From assembly GCF_900142085.1 (NCBI RefSeq), contig NZ_FQZQ01000016.1:1-64000 (forward strand): a DNA stretch of 64,000 nucleotides. The letters are read 5' to 3'. Positions 16,964 through 25,915 of the stretch are shown in pieces (the stretch's first letter is position 1; each line of letters begins with the position of its first letter). Source of the DNA: Shimia gijangensis. GTDB taxonomy: Bacteria; Pseudomonadota; Alphaproteobacteria; Rhodobacterales; Rhodobacteraceae. A program made the translations under genes and the position numbers. The notes beneath the pieces are model-generated. The model was not told the DNA's origin. It did no database searches and was given only the letters and a program-made list of their open reading frames with translations.

Positions 16964-17089
16964 ATGAAAGTTAAGAACTCGCTCCGCTCGCTGAAGAACC
17001 GGCACCGTGATTGCCGCGTGGTACGCCGCAAGGGCCGTGTCTACGTGATCAACAAGACGCAGCGCCGCTTTAAGGCACGTCAGGGTTAA
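16964..17089 (+). CDS. rpmJ: 50S ribosomal protein L36
   Basis: 41 residues, starting [20 protein letters not shown] and ending RRFKARQG. It is highly basic and matches the longer bacterial L36 type, in which the zinc-binding cysteines are largely missing (a single Cys here). L36 is a late-assembling protein of the large subunit. AGGATGG lies shortly upstream of the ATG. It is probably monocistronic, since a strong terminator follows within 30 bp. Confidence 0.96.
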   Translation: MKVKNSLRSLKNRHRDCRVVRRKGRVYVINKTQRRFKARQG

Positions 17090-17114
17090 GCCCCGACAAT
17101 TGAAATTAAAAAAG

Positions 17115-17140
17115 GCCGCCTTTTCAGGCGGCTTTTTCTT
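17115..17140 (+). terminator. Rho-independent terminator of rpmJ
   Basis: Stem GCCGCC (17115-17120), loop TTTTCA, stem GGCGGC (17127-17132), then TTTTTCTT. Textbook shape, 26 bases after the rpmJ stop. Confidence 0.9.
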
Positions 17141-17174
17141 TGGCATGTCTTTTCAACAGGATCAGAGACAAATC

Positions 17175-18614
17175 TTATTTGCTAAGCCTACGCACATTGT
17201 TCTTCGCCAGCGGGACATAACTGCTATGGGGATAATCCCTTAGGAACCGCTTGTATGCCTCTAACGTTCCGGTCTTGTGTGCTGCCTCCCAAGCCCGTTG
17301 ATCCGCAGGTCGCGCATCACTTTGGGACGTATTTCTAAGTTCTCTCAGACGCCTGCGTGCATCTCGTTCAAAGCGGCCGTTGGGGAAACCATCAAGATAA
17401 GCGGCATAGCCGGATATCGAATCCTCTTCCTGAGCACGACGCCATGCTTTCATATCTTTTCGAGCAATCGCGTCACCACGAAGTTCCTCCAGACGTTTTC
17501 GAGCATCCGGCGCGCGCCGACTGTTAGGATAATCCCTCAGGAAAAGCGTGTATCCTGAGATTGTGTCGATCCGGCGCGCCTCTTTCCAGGCGACCTGATC
17601 GGCGGGCTGAGCGTCGTTCCTGGGCTTGTTGCGCTTTAACTCTTTGATCCGCTTTTGTGCATGGCGGACAAAATATCCCTCGGGAAAGCGGTCAATATAA
17701 TCCCTGTAGGCTGCAATAGTGTCATCGGTCTGCGCCCGTCTCCACGCCCGCATTTCATGCGAGGTAACCGTGTCGTTCCGCAGTTCTTTCAGTCGCACAC
17801 GGGCATCCCGTGCATGTTGGCTGTTCGGGAAGTTGCGCAGGTATTCTTCGTACCCTGCAATCGTGTCCCTTTGCCGTGCTTCGTTCCAAGCCACGATGTG
17901 AGCCGGTCGTGCATTGGGATTTGGTGTTTGCGGATCGATTTCGCGAAGCCGTGCATAAGCGTTGTTCGCATAGTGACCTCGGGGATATTCCTCGAGATAC
18001 AGTCTGTAGGCGTGTGGAGTATCCACGTCGCGCACTTGTCGCCAAAATCTGCGCTCATCCGAACTGACTTGGGTATTCTGTGCCCGAATCTGATTTCGGG
18101 CGACGTCTGCGTGATATCCATTCGGGTATCGCTGAAGGTAACGGCGCATGCCCTCGATGTTCCCGTCGGCTGCGCCGGTTTCTGTCCAGAAATGCAGGTC
18201 TGCCACAAGATTGCTCGAAGACTGGCCACCACCGGGTTGGGCGCGAAGCGCAGCATCGTCGAGATCAAAAACCTGCTGGCGGGTCAGATACCCACTGACG
18301 GGATTCCCCGAACCGCGCTGCCAGGATGCAATTGCGTCACGTGTGCGCGCCCCAAACAGTCCATCTGCCGGGCCCGGATTGAACCCAAGTGATTGCAGGT
18401 TGCCCTGAATGGTGCGGCGGTCATTTCGACTTAGGCGCAGTGCGTCTTCTTGCCGGCGCGCTTCATAGGGGTTCACATATTGGGCCGGGATGGGGTGAAG
18501 CCCCACTTTGTCAAATCCTGCCCCACCAAAACTGGTGCCGACAGGAGCCGCGTTTGCGGTGTTTACGGCGGTCAATGAAAGACCCGCTGCGAGAATAAGA
18601 CCTGTGTAGTGCAT
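17175..18614 (-). CDS. Secreted peptidoglycan-binding protein with seven tandem Trp/Tyr repeats
   Basis: 479 residues. A Sec signal peptide (cleavage near residue 22) is followed by a peptidoglycan-binding-1 domain at about 62-118 (IQGNLQSLGFNPGPADGLFG). From about residue 137 to the end there are seven degenerate repeats with the pattern W-x2-A, then DTI-x2-Y-x2-(F/Y)L-x2-(F/Y)P, and a basic A-x3-L-x-EL end. Units alternate between about 45 and 54 residues, the longer ones ending in a DARPADQ-like linker, so pairs look duplicated. The helical repeats resemble TPR or Sel1-type scaffolds. Probably an envelope protein; exact role unknown. Confidence 0.8.
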   Translation of the reverse strand: MHYTGLILAAGLSLTAVNTANAAPVGTSFGGAGFDKVGLHPIPAQYVNPYEARRQEDALRLSRNDRRTIQGNLQSLGFNPGPADGLFGARTRDAIASWQRGSGNPVSGYLTRQQVFDLDDAALRAQPGGGQSSSNLVADLHFWTETGAADGNIEGMRRYLQRYPNGYHADVARNQIRAQNTQVSSDERRFWRQVRDVDTPHAYRLYLEEYPRGHYANNAYARLREIDPQTPNPNARPAHIVAWNEARQRDTIAGYEEYLRNFPNSQHARDARVRLKELRNDTVTSHEMRAWRRAQTDDTIAAYRDYIDRFPEGYFVRHAQKRIKELKRNKPRNDAQPADQVAWKEARRIDTISGYTLFLRDYPNSRRAPDARKRLEELRGDAIARKDMKAWRRAQEEDSISGYAAYLDGFPNGRFERDARRRLRELRNTSQSDARPADQRAWEAAHKTGTLEAYKRFLRDYPHSSYVPLAKNNVRRLSK

Positions 18615-18680
18615 GTCGCCCTCTTACAAAGTTTGCGCTTGCTCGGAGATTGGAAGTCTATCGGCGTGTTATGCAATATC

Positions 18681-18711
18681 AAAGGGGAGTGATGCTCTAT
18701 CACTCCCCTTT
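18681..18711. terminator. Perfect 13-bp hairpin between cysK and the envelope repeat protein
   Basis: AAAGGGGAGTGAT (18681-18693) is exactly complementary to ATCACTCCCCTTT (18699-18711), with a five-base loop. It lies about 90 bp after the cysK stop and 67 bp before the next gene on the same strand. It is probably the cysK terminator, although the T-tract is short in both directions. Confidence 0.6.
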
Positions 18712-18801
18712 GTCAGGTTACGCAGGTCTTTGAATTATTTATACTTTATCGAAAATGGATTCGTTAAAGTATTTCGTTTCCAAGAAATTTCTGACCCTTG
18801 T

Positions 18802-19875
18802 TCAAGAAGGTATCTGAGCACACGGTGTCGAGTGGGAAATCTCCATTTCCTCATCACTCATGCCTTCGGGGATGCCTTCGAACAATGGGGTCGAAAGATA
18901 TCGTTCGCCAGTGTCCGGCAGCATGACCAGAATATTGGACCCGTCCGGCGCGTCTTTGGCAACTTCCATGGCGGCTGCAAACGTCGCGCCCGCCGAAATA
19001 CCGGTGAAAATTCCCTCTTCCGAGGCCAGACGGCGCGACCAAGTGATTCCATCTGGGCCGGGAACCTTAATCAGCGCGTCATTAAACCCTTTGTCCAAGG
19101 CTTCTTGCAGAACATGCGGAATGAAATCCGGGGTCCAGCCCTGTACGGGATGGGGTTCAAACGCCGGGTGACTTTCCGTGGCCTGATGGGCCTCGTTTCG
19201 GGTGTTGGTATAGCCGGAAGAGACAATCGCTGCATTTGCAGGCTCGGCCAGAATGATTTTAGTGTCCGGGCTTTCGGCGCGCAAAACACGCCCCACGCCC
19301 GACACCGTGCCGCCAGTGCCATAGCCGGTGACCCAATAGTCCAGTTTCTCGCCCTCAAAATCGCCAAGGATTTCGCGTGCGGTGGTGTGTTCATGCATGT
19401 CCGCATTGTCAGCAGTTTCAAATTGACTGGCGAGGAACCAACCGTTCTTTTCAGCCAGTTCGATGGCCTTGTTATACATGCCGAATCCTTTGAGACCTTT
19501 GGGTGTCAGCACCACTTTGGCCCCGAAAAACCGCATCAGGCGGCGGCGTTCGACCGAAAAGGCCTCGGACATGGTGATCACCAACGGATAGCCTTTGGCG
19601 GCGCAGACCATGGCCAGACCAATGCCGGTGTTGCCAGATGTTGCTTCAACCACGGTTTGACCGGGTTTCAGACGGCCATCACGTTCGGCAGCTTCGATGA
19701 TGTTGAGCGCCAGGCGATCTTTGACGGACCCGGCGGGGTTGGCGGCTTCGAATTTGACGAAGACGTTCACATTTTCCGGCGCGATTCGGTTGATGCGGAT
19801 TGTCGGCGTGTCACCCACCGTATCCAGAATGGAGTCATAGCGCTGGCCGCGCCCGTTGGTTTGTCTGATACCCAT
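18802..19875 (-). CDS. cysK: Cysteine synthase (O-acetylserine sulfhydrylase type)
   Basis: 357 residues, fold-type II PLP enzyme making cysteine from O-acetylserine and sulfide. The PLP lysine is in NPAGSVKDRL, and EATSGNTGIGLA is the substrate loop. GYGTGGTVSGVGR binds the cofactor phosphate, and GISAGATFAAA supplies the residue facing the pyridine nitrogen. The protein is some 30 residues longer than the typical CysK core, mainly from a C-terminal tail, so a cystathionine-beta-synthase-like relative remains possible. AAGGATC precedes the ATG at 19875. Confidence 0.88.
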   Translation of the reverse strand: MGIRQTNGRGQRYDSILDTVGDTPTIRINRIAPENVNVFVKFEAANPAGSVKDRLALNIIEAAERDGRLKPGQTVVEATSGNTGIGLAMVCAAKGYPLVITMSEAFSVERRRLMRFFGAKVVLTPKGLKGFGMYNKAIELAEKNGWFLASQFETADNADMHEHTTAREILGDFEGEKLDYWVTGYGTGGTVSGVGRVLRAESPDTKIILAEPANAAIVSSGYTNTRNEAHQATESHPAFEPHPVQGWTPDFIPHVLQEALDKGFNDALIKVPGPDGITWSRRLASEEGIFTGISAGATFAAAMEVAKDAPDGSNILVMLPDTGERYLSTPLFEGIPEGMSDEEMEISHSTPCAQIPS

Positions 19876-20025
19876 GGTTTGATCCTTTGTAATGCCGATA
19901 AATCAACTCGGAGCGCTGATTCTCGTCGTTCCCGCCAAGAGAGCAAAATTTCCCGGAAAACAAAAGCAAACAGACCCAAGCAAGGAAAAACTTCCGGGCT
20001 TGAGCAATCAGTTAGAACAATAACG

Positions 20026-20059
20026 CAAAAAAACCCGCCCTGCCGGAACAGAACGGGTT
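20026..20059 (-). terminator. Terminator after the phenylacetate-CoA-ligase-like gene
   Basis: On the minus strand an 11-bp stem (complement of 20049-20059 with 20032-20042, two G-T pairs) has a six-base loop and is followed by seven T. It lies 22 bases after the ligase stop and ends the import/activation cluster. Confidence 0.85.
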
Positions 20060-20081
20060 GGATAATTGCGAGCGCGCAAAC

Positions 20082-21302
20082 CTAGTCGTAACTGCGTTGA
20101 TCGTCGATTACGATGCCATCTTTGGGCAGGCTACCTGGGGCTACAATCTCAATCTTGCCACGCAGCTTCAGCGTCTCAGATATCGACCTGGCATAGGCTT
20201 CGGTGTCGCCGTCCGTGGCTTCGATCTGAACCGTCATCGCATCCATTTCACCGTCTCGGTCCACGATGACGCGTGCCTTGGCGATCTCGGCGTGTTTGGC
20301 CACCAGATCGGCCACTTGTTCGGGGCGCACAAACATGCCTTTGATCTTGGCGGTCTGATCGGCGCGACCCATCCAGCCTTTGATGCGCATATTGGTGCGC
20401 CCGCAGGGTGACGTGCCTTCCATCATGGCCGACAGATCGCCGGTGGCAAAGCGGATCAGCGGATAGTCGGGGTTGAGCGTGGTCACGACAACTTCACCAA
20501 CTTCGCCCGGCGCAACAGGATTGCCGGTGCCGGGAGTGACGATTTCAACCAACACACCCTCGTCGATGATCATGCCTTCCATGGCAGAGCTTTCGTAGGC
20601 GATGATGCCAAGGTCTGCGGTGCCATAGCCCTGCAAACACTGCACGCCACGGTCCGCGTACTCCTGACGCAGAGAGGGGAACAAAGCACCGCCGCCGACA
20701 TGGGCTTTGGTGATGTTCAGCTTGAGGCCCATCTCATCGGCCTTGTCGAGAATGATTTTGAGGTAATCCGGCGTACCAGCATAGGCGGTGACACCGATGT
20801 CGTGGGCCGCGCGGGCCTGAAGTTCGGTCTGACCCGTTCCCGCAGGCAGCACTTTGGCACCAACGGCACGCGCGCCGCTTTCGAACATCATGCCGGCGGG
20901 TGTCAGGTGATAAGAGAAACAGTTTTGAACGATGTCATCCGCGCCAATGCCAGCGGCAAACATCGCGCGACCCGAGCGCCACCAGTCACCCGCCTGTCCG
21001 CCGGGTTCATAGATCGGGCCCGGCGACTGGAACACATGAACAATGCCGGGGCGGGTGAGATCGGCAAACCCCCCAAAAGGGGCGTTCGCGCCTTGGGCCT
21101 TGCTGAGTTCAGATTTGCGCAGAACCGGTAAGGTCGCCAGATCAGCCAGCGTTTTGATGGCTGCCGGGTCAACGTCGCCCAAAGCCTCTGCATAGCCTGC
21201 AAGAGCCTTGGCGCGCGCAATTTGCCGGGGCAGAGAAACGGCGAGGTCGGCGTCGCGCTGCTCTGCCGAGCGGGTCTCCAGATCATCGTAAAACTGGCTC
21301 AT
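20082..21302 (-). CDS. PaaK-like AMP-forming aryl-CoA ligase
   Basis: 406 residues of the phenylacetate-CoA ligase branch of the adenylate-forming superfamily. It activates a carboxylic acid with ATP and CoA. Visible are FQSPGPIYEPGG (in place of the usual Ser/Thr/Gly-rich P-loop), YHLTPAGMMFE, LQGYGTADLG, IRFATGDLSAM and the C-terminal GRADQTAKIKGMFVRPEQ. ATG at 21302 follows GAGGATGG. It is the last gene of the ABC importer cluster, which suggests that the imported compound is the acid it activates (inference). Confidence 0.85.
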   Translation of the reverse strand: MSQFYDDLETRSAEQRDADLAVSLPRQIARAKALAGYAEALGDVDPAAIKTLADLATLPVLRKSELSKAQGANAPFGGFADLTRPGIVHVFQSPGPIYEPGGQAGDWWRSGRAMFAAGIGADDIVQNCFSYHLTPAGMMFESGARAVGAKVLPAGTGQTELQARAAHDIGVTAYAGTPDYLKIILDKADEMGLKLNITKAHVGGGALFPSLRQEYADRGVQCLQGYGTADLGIIAYESSAMEGMIIDEGVLVEIVTPGTGNPVAPGEVGEVVVTTLNPDYPLIRFATGDLSAMMEGTSPCGRTNMRIKGWMGRADQTAKIKGMFVRPEQVADLVAKHAEIAKARVIVDRDGEMDAMTVQIEATDGDTEAYARSISETLKLRGKIEIVAPGSLPKDGIVIDDQRSYD

Positions 21303-21435
21303 CGGGCCATCCTCTTTATCTGTTTTCACATGCCGTCAGGCAAAGGAGTCCTGTGGACAGGGCGACAACGTCCTGTCCGATATTTGCGAAGGACTGTTTG
21401 GGTATCCGGCTGTCCTACCTGCCGGAAATCTCAGT

Positions 21436-22260
21436 CTAGCTGAGCCAACGTTTGCGGCGGCGGTACGAACGCACATCGCGGAAGGATTTGCGGCCTTCGT
21501 CAGACATTCCAAGGTAGAATTCCTTGACGTCCGGGTTTTCACGCAGTTCGTCTGCGGGCCCGTCCATCACAACGCGACCGGATTCAAGGATGTAGCCATA
21601 GTTGGCAAACCTAAGCGCCACGTTGGTATTCTGTTCCGCCAAAAGAAAGGTCACGCCTTCTTGTTCGTTGAGGTTTTTCACGATTGTAAAAATCTCTTCA
21701 ACAAGCTGTGGGGCAAGACCCATTGACGGCTCATCCAGCAGGATCATTTCAGGTTTGCTCATCAGTCCACGGCCCATGGCCACCATCTGTTGTTCGCCAC
21801 CCGAGGTATAACCCGCCTGACTTTTGCGGCGTTCCTTGAGACGCGGGAAATAGGCGTAGACCTTTTCCAGATCGGCCTGAATATTGGCTTTGCCATCGGT
21901 GCGCGTATAGGCCCCGGTCAGCAGATTTTCTTCGACAGTCAGGTGTTCAAAACAATGTCGTCCTTCCATGACCTGGATGACGCCATTCTTAACCAGATCC
22001 GCCGGATCAAGGTCCTGAATGTTATTTCCGCGATACTCGATCGAGCCCTTTGTCACGTCGCCGCGTTCTGAGCGCAGCAAGTTCGAAATGGCCTTGAGCG
22101 TCGTGGTTTTGCCAGCACCGTTCCCACCCAAGAGTGCGGTAATACCGCCTTTGGGGACCGACAGGCTAACGCCTTTCAGCACGAGGATCACGTGATTGTA
22201 GATCACCTCGATATTGTTGACCTCAAGAAGGGCCTCGTCTGTGTGACCAGCGTCGAGCAT
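21436..22260 (-). CDS. LivF-type ABC transporter ATPase
   Basis: 274 residues. Walker A GGNGAGKT, signature SGGEQQMVA and Walker B MILLDEPSMGL are intact. The GLAPQLVEEIF stretch after Walker B is typical of the LivF subfamily of branched-chain amino-acid type (HAAT) importers. The C-terminal 30 residues are an Arg-rich extension (YRRRKRWLS). It works with the LivG-type ATPase at 25916-26731. Confidence 0.92.
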   Translation of the reverse strand: MLDAGHTDEALLEVNNIEVIYNHVILVLKGVSLSVPKGGITALLGGNGAGKTTTLKAISNLLRSERGDVTKGSIEYRGNNIQDLDPADLVKNGVIQVMEGRHCFEHLTVEENLLTGAYTRTDGKANIQADLEKVYAYFPRLKERRKSQAGYTSGGEQQMVAMGRGLMSKPEMILLDEPSMGLAPQLVEEIFTIVKNLNEQEGVTFLLAEQNTNVALRFANYGYILESGRVVMDGPADELRENPDVKEFYLGMSDEGRKSFRDVRSYRRRKRWLS

Positions 22261-22288
22261 ATGCCTAGTCTTTCCTAACGGTTGGAGT

Positions 22289-22319
22289 TTCCCCGGCCGA
22301 AGCCATGTCCGGCCGGGAA
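22289..22319 (-). promoter_or_regulatory. Hairpin between the binding-protein gene and the livF-type gene
   Basis: TTCCCCGGCC (22289-22298) pairs with GGCCGGGAA (22311-22319), one base bulged. It lies just after the binding-protein stop and has no T-tract. Such hairpins often stabilise the abundant binding-protein mRNA against 3' decay rather than ending all transcription (general knowledge; not shown here). Confidence 0.5.
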
Positions 22320-22331
22320 GAGAACTACGTC

Positions 22332-23612
22332 TTAGTTACAGTTAGACGCGATGTTGTTTTCCGAAGCATAGGCACCGGAATCTTCCGCGATCAGAGCACC
22401 GATCACGTCGATGTCTGTTGCCTTAAAGTCAGAAATCAACGACCAGGTTTTGCTGGATGCATCCCACTGGGTCACACCAACAAGGCCAGGACCACCGTGG
22501 TTTTCGCATGAAACAGAGAACGACGGACCGAAGTTCGGCATGCCGAGGGCGGCCATTTTCTCTTCGGTGATTTCCAACGCTTCCATGCCATCACGCATCA
22601 TGGACGCAGTGATGTCCTTAGTGCCGTGGATTTCCTGAGCGGTTTTCGCGGCTTCGGCTGCAAGCATCGCGGCGTATAGGCCACGGTTGTACAGAACGTT
22701 ACCAACCTGATCGCCAGCGCCAGCAGCTTTACCAGCATCTACGACATACTTTTGGATGTCAGCAAACACGGGGAAGTCACGACCCACATTGTGGAAGGTC
22801 AGAGCCTTGTAGCCATTGGCTTTGTCGCCCGCTGGCAGAACGTCATGTTCCGCGCCAGACCACCAGATGCCGATGAAGTTTTCCATTGGGAAGCGGATGT
22901 TGGCAGCTTCCTGAATGGCAACCTGGTTCATCACGCCCCAGCCCCACATCATGACATAGTCAGGCTTTTCACGACGGATTTGCAGCCACTGTGATTTCTG
23001 CTCCTGACCGGGGTGGTCAACGGGCAGAAGGCTCAGCTCAAAACCATGCTTTTTCTGCAGCTCTTCCAAGGTGCGGATAGGCTCTTTGCCGTAAGCAGAG
23101 TTGTGATAGACCAGAGCAATTTTCTTACCGCTGATGTCGCCACCGTTGGTTTCCAGCAGGTAGTTTACCCCACCAGAAGCACCGTTCCAGTACGAGCCTG
23201 GATAATTGAATGTGTGGCTGAATACGTCACCGTTGGCTGCAGACGTACGTCCGTAACCCATAGTGTGCATCGGGATGTCATCCGCAGTGGTTTTTGGGAT
23301 CAACTGATAGGTGATACCTGTCGACAGTGGTTGATATACCAGAGCGCCTTCGCCTTTGGTTGACTCGTAGCATTCCACACCTTTTTCGGTGTTATAGCCG
23401 GTTTCACATTCCGGAACGCTGACCTTAACGCCACCAATACCACCGTCACGCTCGTTCAGCAGGGTGAAGTAGTCAGTGTAGCCATCCGCGAAAGGAATAC
23501 CGCCAGCGGCATATGGGCCCGTGCGATAGGACAGCGACGGGAACACAAGGTCCGCCATCACTGGGCTCGCGGCCATCAGGCCAGCAATTGCTGTTACAAA
23601 AATCTTCTTCAT
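22332..23612 (-). CDS. HAAT-type ABC transporter substrate-binding protein
   Basis: 426 residues. The signal peptide is MKKIFVTAIAGLMAASPVMA, and I start the gene at this ATG because the upstream extension is not signal-like. The mature protein has the type I periplasmic binding fold of Leu/Ile/Val-type receptors (YRTGPYAAGGIPFADGYTDY at its start). It is longer than classical LivJ. It is rich in Trp and Tyr around MMWGWGVMNQ and GIWWSGAEHD, which would suit a non-amino-acid, possibly aromatic, ligand (inference). A hairpin follows the stop. Confidence 0.9.
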   Translation of the reverse strand: MKKIFVTAIAGLMAASPVMADLVFPSLSYRTGPYAAGGIPFADGYTDYFTLLNERDGGIGGVKVSVPECETGYNTEKGVECYESTKGEGALVYQPLSTGITYQLIPKTTADDIPMHTMGYGRTSAANGDVFSHTFNYPGSYWNGASGGVNYLLETNGGDISGKKIALVYHNSAYGKEPIRTLEELQKKHGFELSLLPVDHPGQEQKSQWLQIRREKPDYVMMWGWGVMNQVAIQEAANIRFPMENFIGIWWSGAEHDVLPAGDKANGYKALTFHNVGRDFPVFADIQKYVVDAGKAAGAGDQVGNVLYNRGLYAAMLAAEAAKTAQEIHGTKDITASMMRDGMEALEITEEKMAALGMPNFGPSFSVSCENHGGPGLVGVTQWDASSKTWSLISDFKATDIDVIGALIAEDSGAYASENNIASNCN

Positions 23613-23692
23613 CGGGTATTTCCTCCCATGGTTATTTCCGATGTGGTTCGGGTTTATTAAGTCCCCGAAATTAGGTTGGATATGGCCCCGCC

Positions 23693-24769
23693 TTAGTGCG
23701 GGAAGGGCCACAGCCGTAGTTTCTGTTTGGTCACGCGCCACAATTGCGCAAGGCCGTGTGGTTCGAGAATTAGGAACAGGATGATCAATCCACCGACAAT
23801 CACAAGCTGCAAGTGTGCAACCATGTCAGTTGGCCAGCCCAGCATGTCCACGCCGACCACTTTCAGCACAACAGGCAGCAGCACAAGAAAGGCCGCACCC
23901 GCGAAAGAGCCAAAGATGGAACCCAAGCCGCCGATGATGATCATGAACAGCACGAGGAACGACTTGGTGATGCCAAAGGCCTCGCCCACTTCGACCGCGC
24001 CCAAATAGACTGCAAAGAACAGTGCGCCTGAGATGCCAACAAAGAAGCCAGAGACCGCAAAGGCGCTGATTTTGGCCTTGAGCGGGTTCACCCCGATGAT
24101 TTCGGCGGCGATATCCATGTCGCGGATCGCCATCCATTTACGACCTGTCATACCGCGCGTCAGGTTGCGGGCAATCCAGGCGCTGGCCACCACAAACACC
24201 AGACAGAACAGGTAGGTTGCCCAGGCTTCGGTGTTCGCACCAGTCACTTCGATGCCAAACACGGTGCGTTCTGGCGCGTTGATCTGACCCGAGGCCGAGT
24301 AGTTGTAGAACCACGGTACCCGGTTGAACAACCAAACCAGAAAGAACTGCGCTGCCAGCGTCGCCACAGCGAGGTAGAAGCCTTTGATGCGCAGGGACGG
24401 AAGACCGAACACAACGCAGACCAGACCCGTGATGCCGCCCGCAATGATCACATGAAAGAAGATGTTGATGTCAGGGAAAGTCGTCATCAGCTTGTAACAG
24501 GCATAAGCCCCCACAGCCATGAAACCCCCGGTTCCCAGCGACACCTGCCCGCAATACCCGACCAGAATGTTCAGGCCGATCGCGGCGATCGAGTAGATCA
24601 GGAACGGCAGAAAGATTGCATTGACCCAATAATCATTGAGCATGAATGGTACGACCAGAAAGGCCACCAAAAGCACCAGATAGTATCCAACCCGGTCAAT
24701 CTTGATCGGAAAGGTTTGGTTGTCTTTGGAGTAGGACGTTTTGAAATCGCCTGCTTCACGATAGAACAT
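23693..24769 (-). CDS. LivM-type ABC transporter permease
   Basis: 358 residues with about nine hydrophobic segments. LGGLGSIFGSFAGAAFLVLL-type sequence near the C-terminal end is the permease signature of the HAAT family. AINLNILVG-like sequence occurs at the N-terminal side (AIGLNILVGYCGQVSLGTGG). AGGGAG precedes the ATG at 24769. It forms the inner-membrane pore with the LivH-type subunit encoded upstream. Confidence 0.93.
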   Translation of the reverse strand: MFYREAGDFKTSYSKDNQTFPIKIDRVGYYLVLLVAFLVVPFMLNDYWVNAIFLPFLIYSIAAIGLNILVGYCGQVSLGTGGFMAVGAYACYKLMTTFPDINIFFHVIIAGGITGLVCVVFGLPSLRIKGFYLAVATLAAQFFLVWLFNRVPWFYNYSASGQINAPERTVFGIEVTGANTEAWATYLFCLVFVVASAWIARNLTRGMTGRKWMAIRDMDIAAEIIGVNPLKAKISAFAVSGFFVGISGALFFAVYLGAVEVGEAFGITKSFLVLFMIIIGGLGSIFGSFAGAAFLVLLPVVLKVVGVDMLGWPTDMVAHLQLVIVGGLIILFLILEPHGLAQLWRVTKQKLRLWPFPH

Positions 24770-24774
24770 GTGTC

Positions 24775-24843
24775 TTAACTCCCTTGCACGCGCGCATCGT
24801 CACGTGCGGCCGAACAGATTTGATTGGTTTTCAGCATGGTCAT
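24775..24843 (-). CDS. Possible 22-residue reading frame between the two permease genes
   Basis: ATG at 24841-24843, two bases after the livH-type stop, then 22 codons to TAA at 24775-24777 (MTMLKTNQICSAARDDARVQ and two more). GAGAGGG precedes it within the livH-type end, so a ribosome could reinitiate here. The stop lies just before the livM-type start. It may only keep ribosomes coupled across the gap; no homologue is known to me. Confidence 0.25.
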   Translation of the reverse strand: MTMLKTNQICSAARDDARVQGS

Positions 24844-24845
24844 CT

Positions 24846-25874
24846 CTACACCCTCTCGATGATCTTTTCGCCAAACAGCCCTTGCGGACGGAAGACGAGG
24901 AAGACGAGGGCGAGAACGTAAGCAAACCAGTTTTCGGTTGCGCCGCCGAGGTTGATGATACCGCCGAAACATTGGCCGGTGCCGAAACAGTATTCGAACA
25001 TCTTTTCACCCACACCGATGATCAGGCCACCAACAATGGCGCCGGGGATCGATGTAAAGCCTCCGAGCATCAGAACCGGCAACGCCTTGAGCGCGATCAG
25101 CGACAGAGAGAACTGTACGCCCGATTTAGCGCCCCACATGATGCCTGCGACCAAGGCCACAAAACCTGCGACCGACCACACCAAAATCCAGATGAAGTTC
25201 AACGAAATCCCAACCGACAGGGCGGCCTGGTGATCGTCAGCCACGGCACGCATGGCGCGGCCTTGTTTGGTGTACTGGCTGAACGCCACAAGCGCGATCA
25301 CGAGCATGACTGCGACAATCGCCGCGGAAATGTCCAGATTATCGATAAAAAAGCCCGTTCCAAACGCGTTGTACGCCGCTTCGTCGATCGCCATGTTCAT
25401 ACCCTGAGGCAGACAGGTCCCTTCGGCCACGCAGAACTTCAGTGTCTTGATTTCCGAGTTCCACATCAGGTCAGAAAACCCTTCGAGGAAGTAGGCAAGA
25501 CCAATGGTGGCCATGAACAGAATAATGGGTTCCTGTCCGACAAGGTGACGGAACACAAACCGTTGAATTGCCACAGCCAAAAGGATCATCACACCAACCG
25601 TAAAGATCAGCGCCAGAACCGAGTGGATATGCCAGCCAAAGTGGTGGATGTGCGTGCCAAGAACAGCGTTAATGAGGTGCGCGAAAGGCACCTGACCGTT
25701 CTGGATACCTACAAGGGTCATCGCGGCAAACAGCGCCATCACACCCTGGGCAAAGTTGAAGATACCAGAGGCCTTGTAGATCAGCACAAAGCCCAATGCG
25801 ACGAGAGCATAAAGAACACCCGACATGAGGCCGTTGGCAAAGACTTCCAATGCGTAGACGATTTGTTCAGACAT
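24846..25874 (-). CDS. LivH-type ABC transporter permease
   Basis: 342 residues with about eight membrane segments. Family hallmarks are SGVLYALVALGFVLIYKASG near the N-terminus and LPVLMLGGFTSIPGAIVGGL near the C-terminus. A loop at about 175-215 contains CVAEGTCLPQG, longer than in LivH itself. GGAGGG lies upstream of the ATG. It partners with the LivM-type permease. Confidence 0.93.
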   Translation of the reverse strand: MSEQIVYALEVFANGLMSGVLYALVALGFVLIYKASGIFNFAQGVMALFAAMTLVGIQNGQVPFAHLINAVLGTHIHHFGWHIHSVLALIFTVGVMILLAVAIQRFVFRHLVGQEPIILFMATIGLAYFLEGFSDLMWNSEIKTLKFCVAEGTCLPQGMNMAIDEAAYNAFGTGFFIDNLDISAAIVAVMLVIALVAFSQYTKQGRAMRAVADDHQAALSVGISLNFIWILVWSVAGFVALVAGIMWGAKSGVQFSLSLIALKALPVLMLGGFTSIPGAIVGGLIIGVGEKMFEYCFGTGQCFGGIINLGGATENWFAYVLALVFLVFRPQGLFGEKIIERV

Positions 25875-25915
25875 TGCTCAGCCCTCCAGTTTTTGATTTT
25901 ATTTCAATATGTTGA

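Noticed and set aside
18613-20085. 490-codon open frame opposite cysK
   Set aside because: cysK motifs are clear on the other strand. This frame has low-complexity His/Gln/Arg-rich sequence without a fold.
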